Assembly (NCBI GenBank): GCA_937124495.1
Contig: CAKZKZ010000539.1
Span: 1-7,002, forward strand
Direction of reading: 5' to 3'
DNA from: an uncultured Dokdonia sp.
GTDB taxonomy: Bacteria > Bacteroidota > Bacteroidia > Flavobacteriales > Flavobacteriaceae
Length of the DNA stretch: 7,002 bases
The notes beneath the pieces are model-generated. The model ran no database searches, had not been told where the DNA came from, and worked only from the letters and a program-made list of their open reading frames with translations. A program made the position numbers and the translations under genes. This document shows, piece by piece, positions 6,211 through 7,002 of this stretch (its first letter is position 1; each line of letters begins with the position of its first letter).

Positions 6211-6243
6211 TAATTTTAACAAATAATCGTATTTTTATAGGGC

Positions 6244-7002
6244 ATGAAAAAAGAAGAAAAAAGAAAAGGGTTTGTCTTTAAACCCTACGAAGCAGAAAGT
6301 CAGTCGTTATTTGACAAGTTGCTTGATATTTTTCAAGAACTGATCACCCACACATCGGGAGATTTTGATGAAGCGATGGATTGGTTAAAGCAGTTAGACG
6401 AAGAATATAAACTGACTAATGACGAGTATACACTAGACGATTTTGTAGAAGAATTAAAAGAGAAAGGATACATCCGGGATGAGGTGCGACCTGATGGAAC
6501 GCAAGGTGCAGCGATTACTGAAAAAACAGAGCGTGCGATCCGACAACGAGCATTAGATCAGATTTTTGGAAAGCTTAAGAAAAGTGCTCAAGGAAATCAT
6601 CGTTCTAAAATGAGCGGACAAGGAGATGAGCATACGGGCGATTATAGAGGCTATCGTTTTGGGGATGCCTTAGAACGAATCTCAATGACCGAAAGTTTAC
6701 GGAATGCGCAGATCAATAATGGCATGGGAGATTTTAGCTTACGCGAAAGTGATCTTGTTGTTGAAGAAACTCATTTCAAAGCACAGATGAGTACAGTGTT
6801 GATGATTGATATTTCGCACAGTATGATTCTGTATGGTGAAGATCGGATCACACCTACAAAAAAGGTAGCCATGGCTCTCGCGCAACTTATTACAACTCGT
6901 TATCCAAAGGATACCTTAGACATTATCGTATTTGGGAATGATGCTTGGCCGATTAAGATTAAAGATTTACCGTATCTCCAAGTAGGACCGTATCATACCA
7001 AT
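6244..7002 (+). CDS. VWA-domain protein with MIDAS motif; C-terminus cut by window edge
   Basis: I translated this frame by hand from the ATG at 6244; it is open for 253 codons to the window end. There is no signal peptide or membrane segment (MKKEEKRKGFVFKPYEAESQ), so a cytoplasmic location is likely. Residues 1-~175 are charged and helical, with a basic patch about 95-122 and a Gly/Asp-rich stretch about 124-141. The VWA domain begins near 180: STVLMIDISHS contains the metal-binding DxSxS of MIDAS (D189, S191, S193), and DTLDIIVFGNDA at 223-234 is the next strand. The visible end, GPYHTN, is where the MIDAS threonine loop is expected. It resembles ChlD/CoxE-type VWA proteins, which in many genomes are encoded beside a MoxR- or ChlI-type AAA+ ATPase; that neighbour would lie outside the window. 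The function is not known, and there is no reason to assign chlorophyll or cobalamin synthesis. No Shine-Dalgarno is visible. The palindrome at 6195-6210 lies just upstream. Confidence 0.9.
   Translation, partial: MKKEEKRKGFVFKPYEAESQSLFDKLLDIFQELITHTSGDFDEAMDWLKQLDEEYKLTNDEYTLDDFVEELKEKGYIRDEVRPDGTQGAAITEKTERAIRQRALDQIFGKLKKSAQGNHRSKMSGQGDEHTGDYRGYRFGDALERISMTESLRNAQINNGMGDFSLRESDLVVEETHFKAQMSTVLMIDISHSMILYGEDRITPTKKVAMALAQLITTRYPKDTLDIIVFGNDAWPIKIKDLPYLQVGPYHTN

Larger units (their letters stand above)
5941..6243. other. 303-bp intergenic region with repeats, no gene
   Basis: Between the fasciclin terminator and the VWA gene lie a CCCTCATCCTAACC-type hairpin repeat (5941-5975), copy 2 of the two-hairpin element (6004-6095) and a 16-bp palindrome (6195-6210). 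I found no convincing reading frame and no exact TAnnTTTG promoter for the VWA gene; TATTTTTA at about 6230-6237 is only a weak resemblance. Confidence 0.7.

Noticed and set aside
4819..6243. Riboswitch, tRNA or CRISPR array
   Set aside because: The repeats are few, diverged and not regularly spaced, there is no cloverleaf with conserved tRNA positions, and no known riboswitch core could be recognised by eye.

Overview
The window looks like AT-rich chromosomal DNA from a marine member of the Flavobacteriaceae (Bacteroidota). The basis is the gene content, the lack of Shine-Dalgarno sequences before the starts, a Bacteroidota-type promoter (TTG ... TAnnTTTG) before one gene, and four exact copies of the palindromic core TTTCGCGAAA. 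I recall this core as abundant in Dokdonia/Leeuwenhoekiella-like genomes, but the genus cannot be fixed from this window.

Layout. Positions 1-1381 (minus) hold the N-terminal two thirds of an S9-family (prolyl-oligopeptidase type) peptidase lipoprotein; its catalytic end lies outside the window. Positions 1382-1608 are a short gap with four degenerate half-elements arranged as two inverted pairs. Positions 1609-4818 (minus) encode a large secreted Asp-box/BNR (Vps10/sortilin-like) beta-propeller protein of 1069 residues. Positions 4819-5353 are a divergent, repeat-rich intergenic region that ends in the fasciclin promoter. Positions 5354-5890 (plus) encode a secreted single-domain fasciclin (FAS1) protein, closed by a strong intrinsic terminator. 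Positions 5941-6243 are a second repeat-rich gap. Positions 6244-7002 (plus) hold the first 253 residues of a VWA-domain protein with a MIDAS motif, cut by the window end.

Function. Three of the four genes encode exported proteins: a cell-envelope peptidase, a secreted propeller protein and a secreted FAS1 adhesion-type protein. The VWA protein has no signal peptide and is probably cytoplasmic. I see no known defence, secretion or biosynthetic system, and no transposase, CRISPR array or RNA gene.

The most interesting material is non-coding. A roughly 95-bp two-hairpin element occurs twice in the same orientation, about 980 bp apart, on either side of the fasciclin gene, and paired base changes preserve its stems. 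The TTTCGCGAAA palindromes accompany it, and one copy lies inside the propeller gene at a domain boundary.
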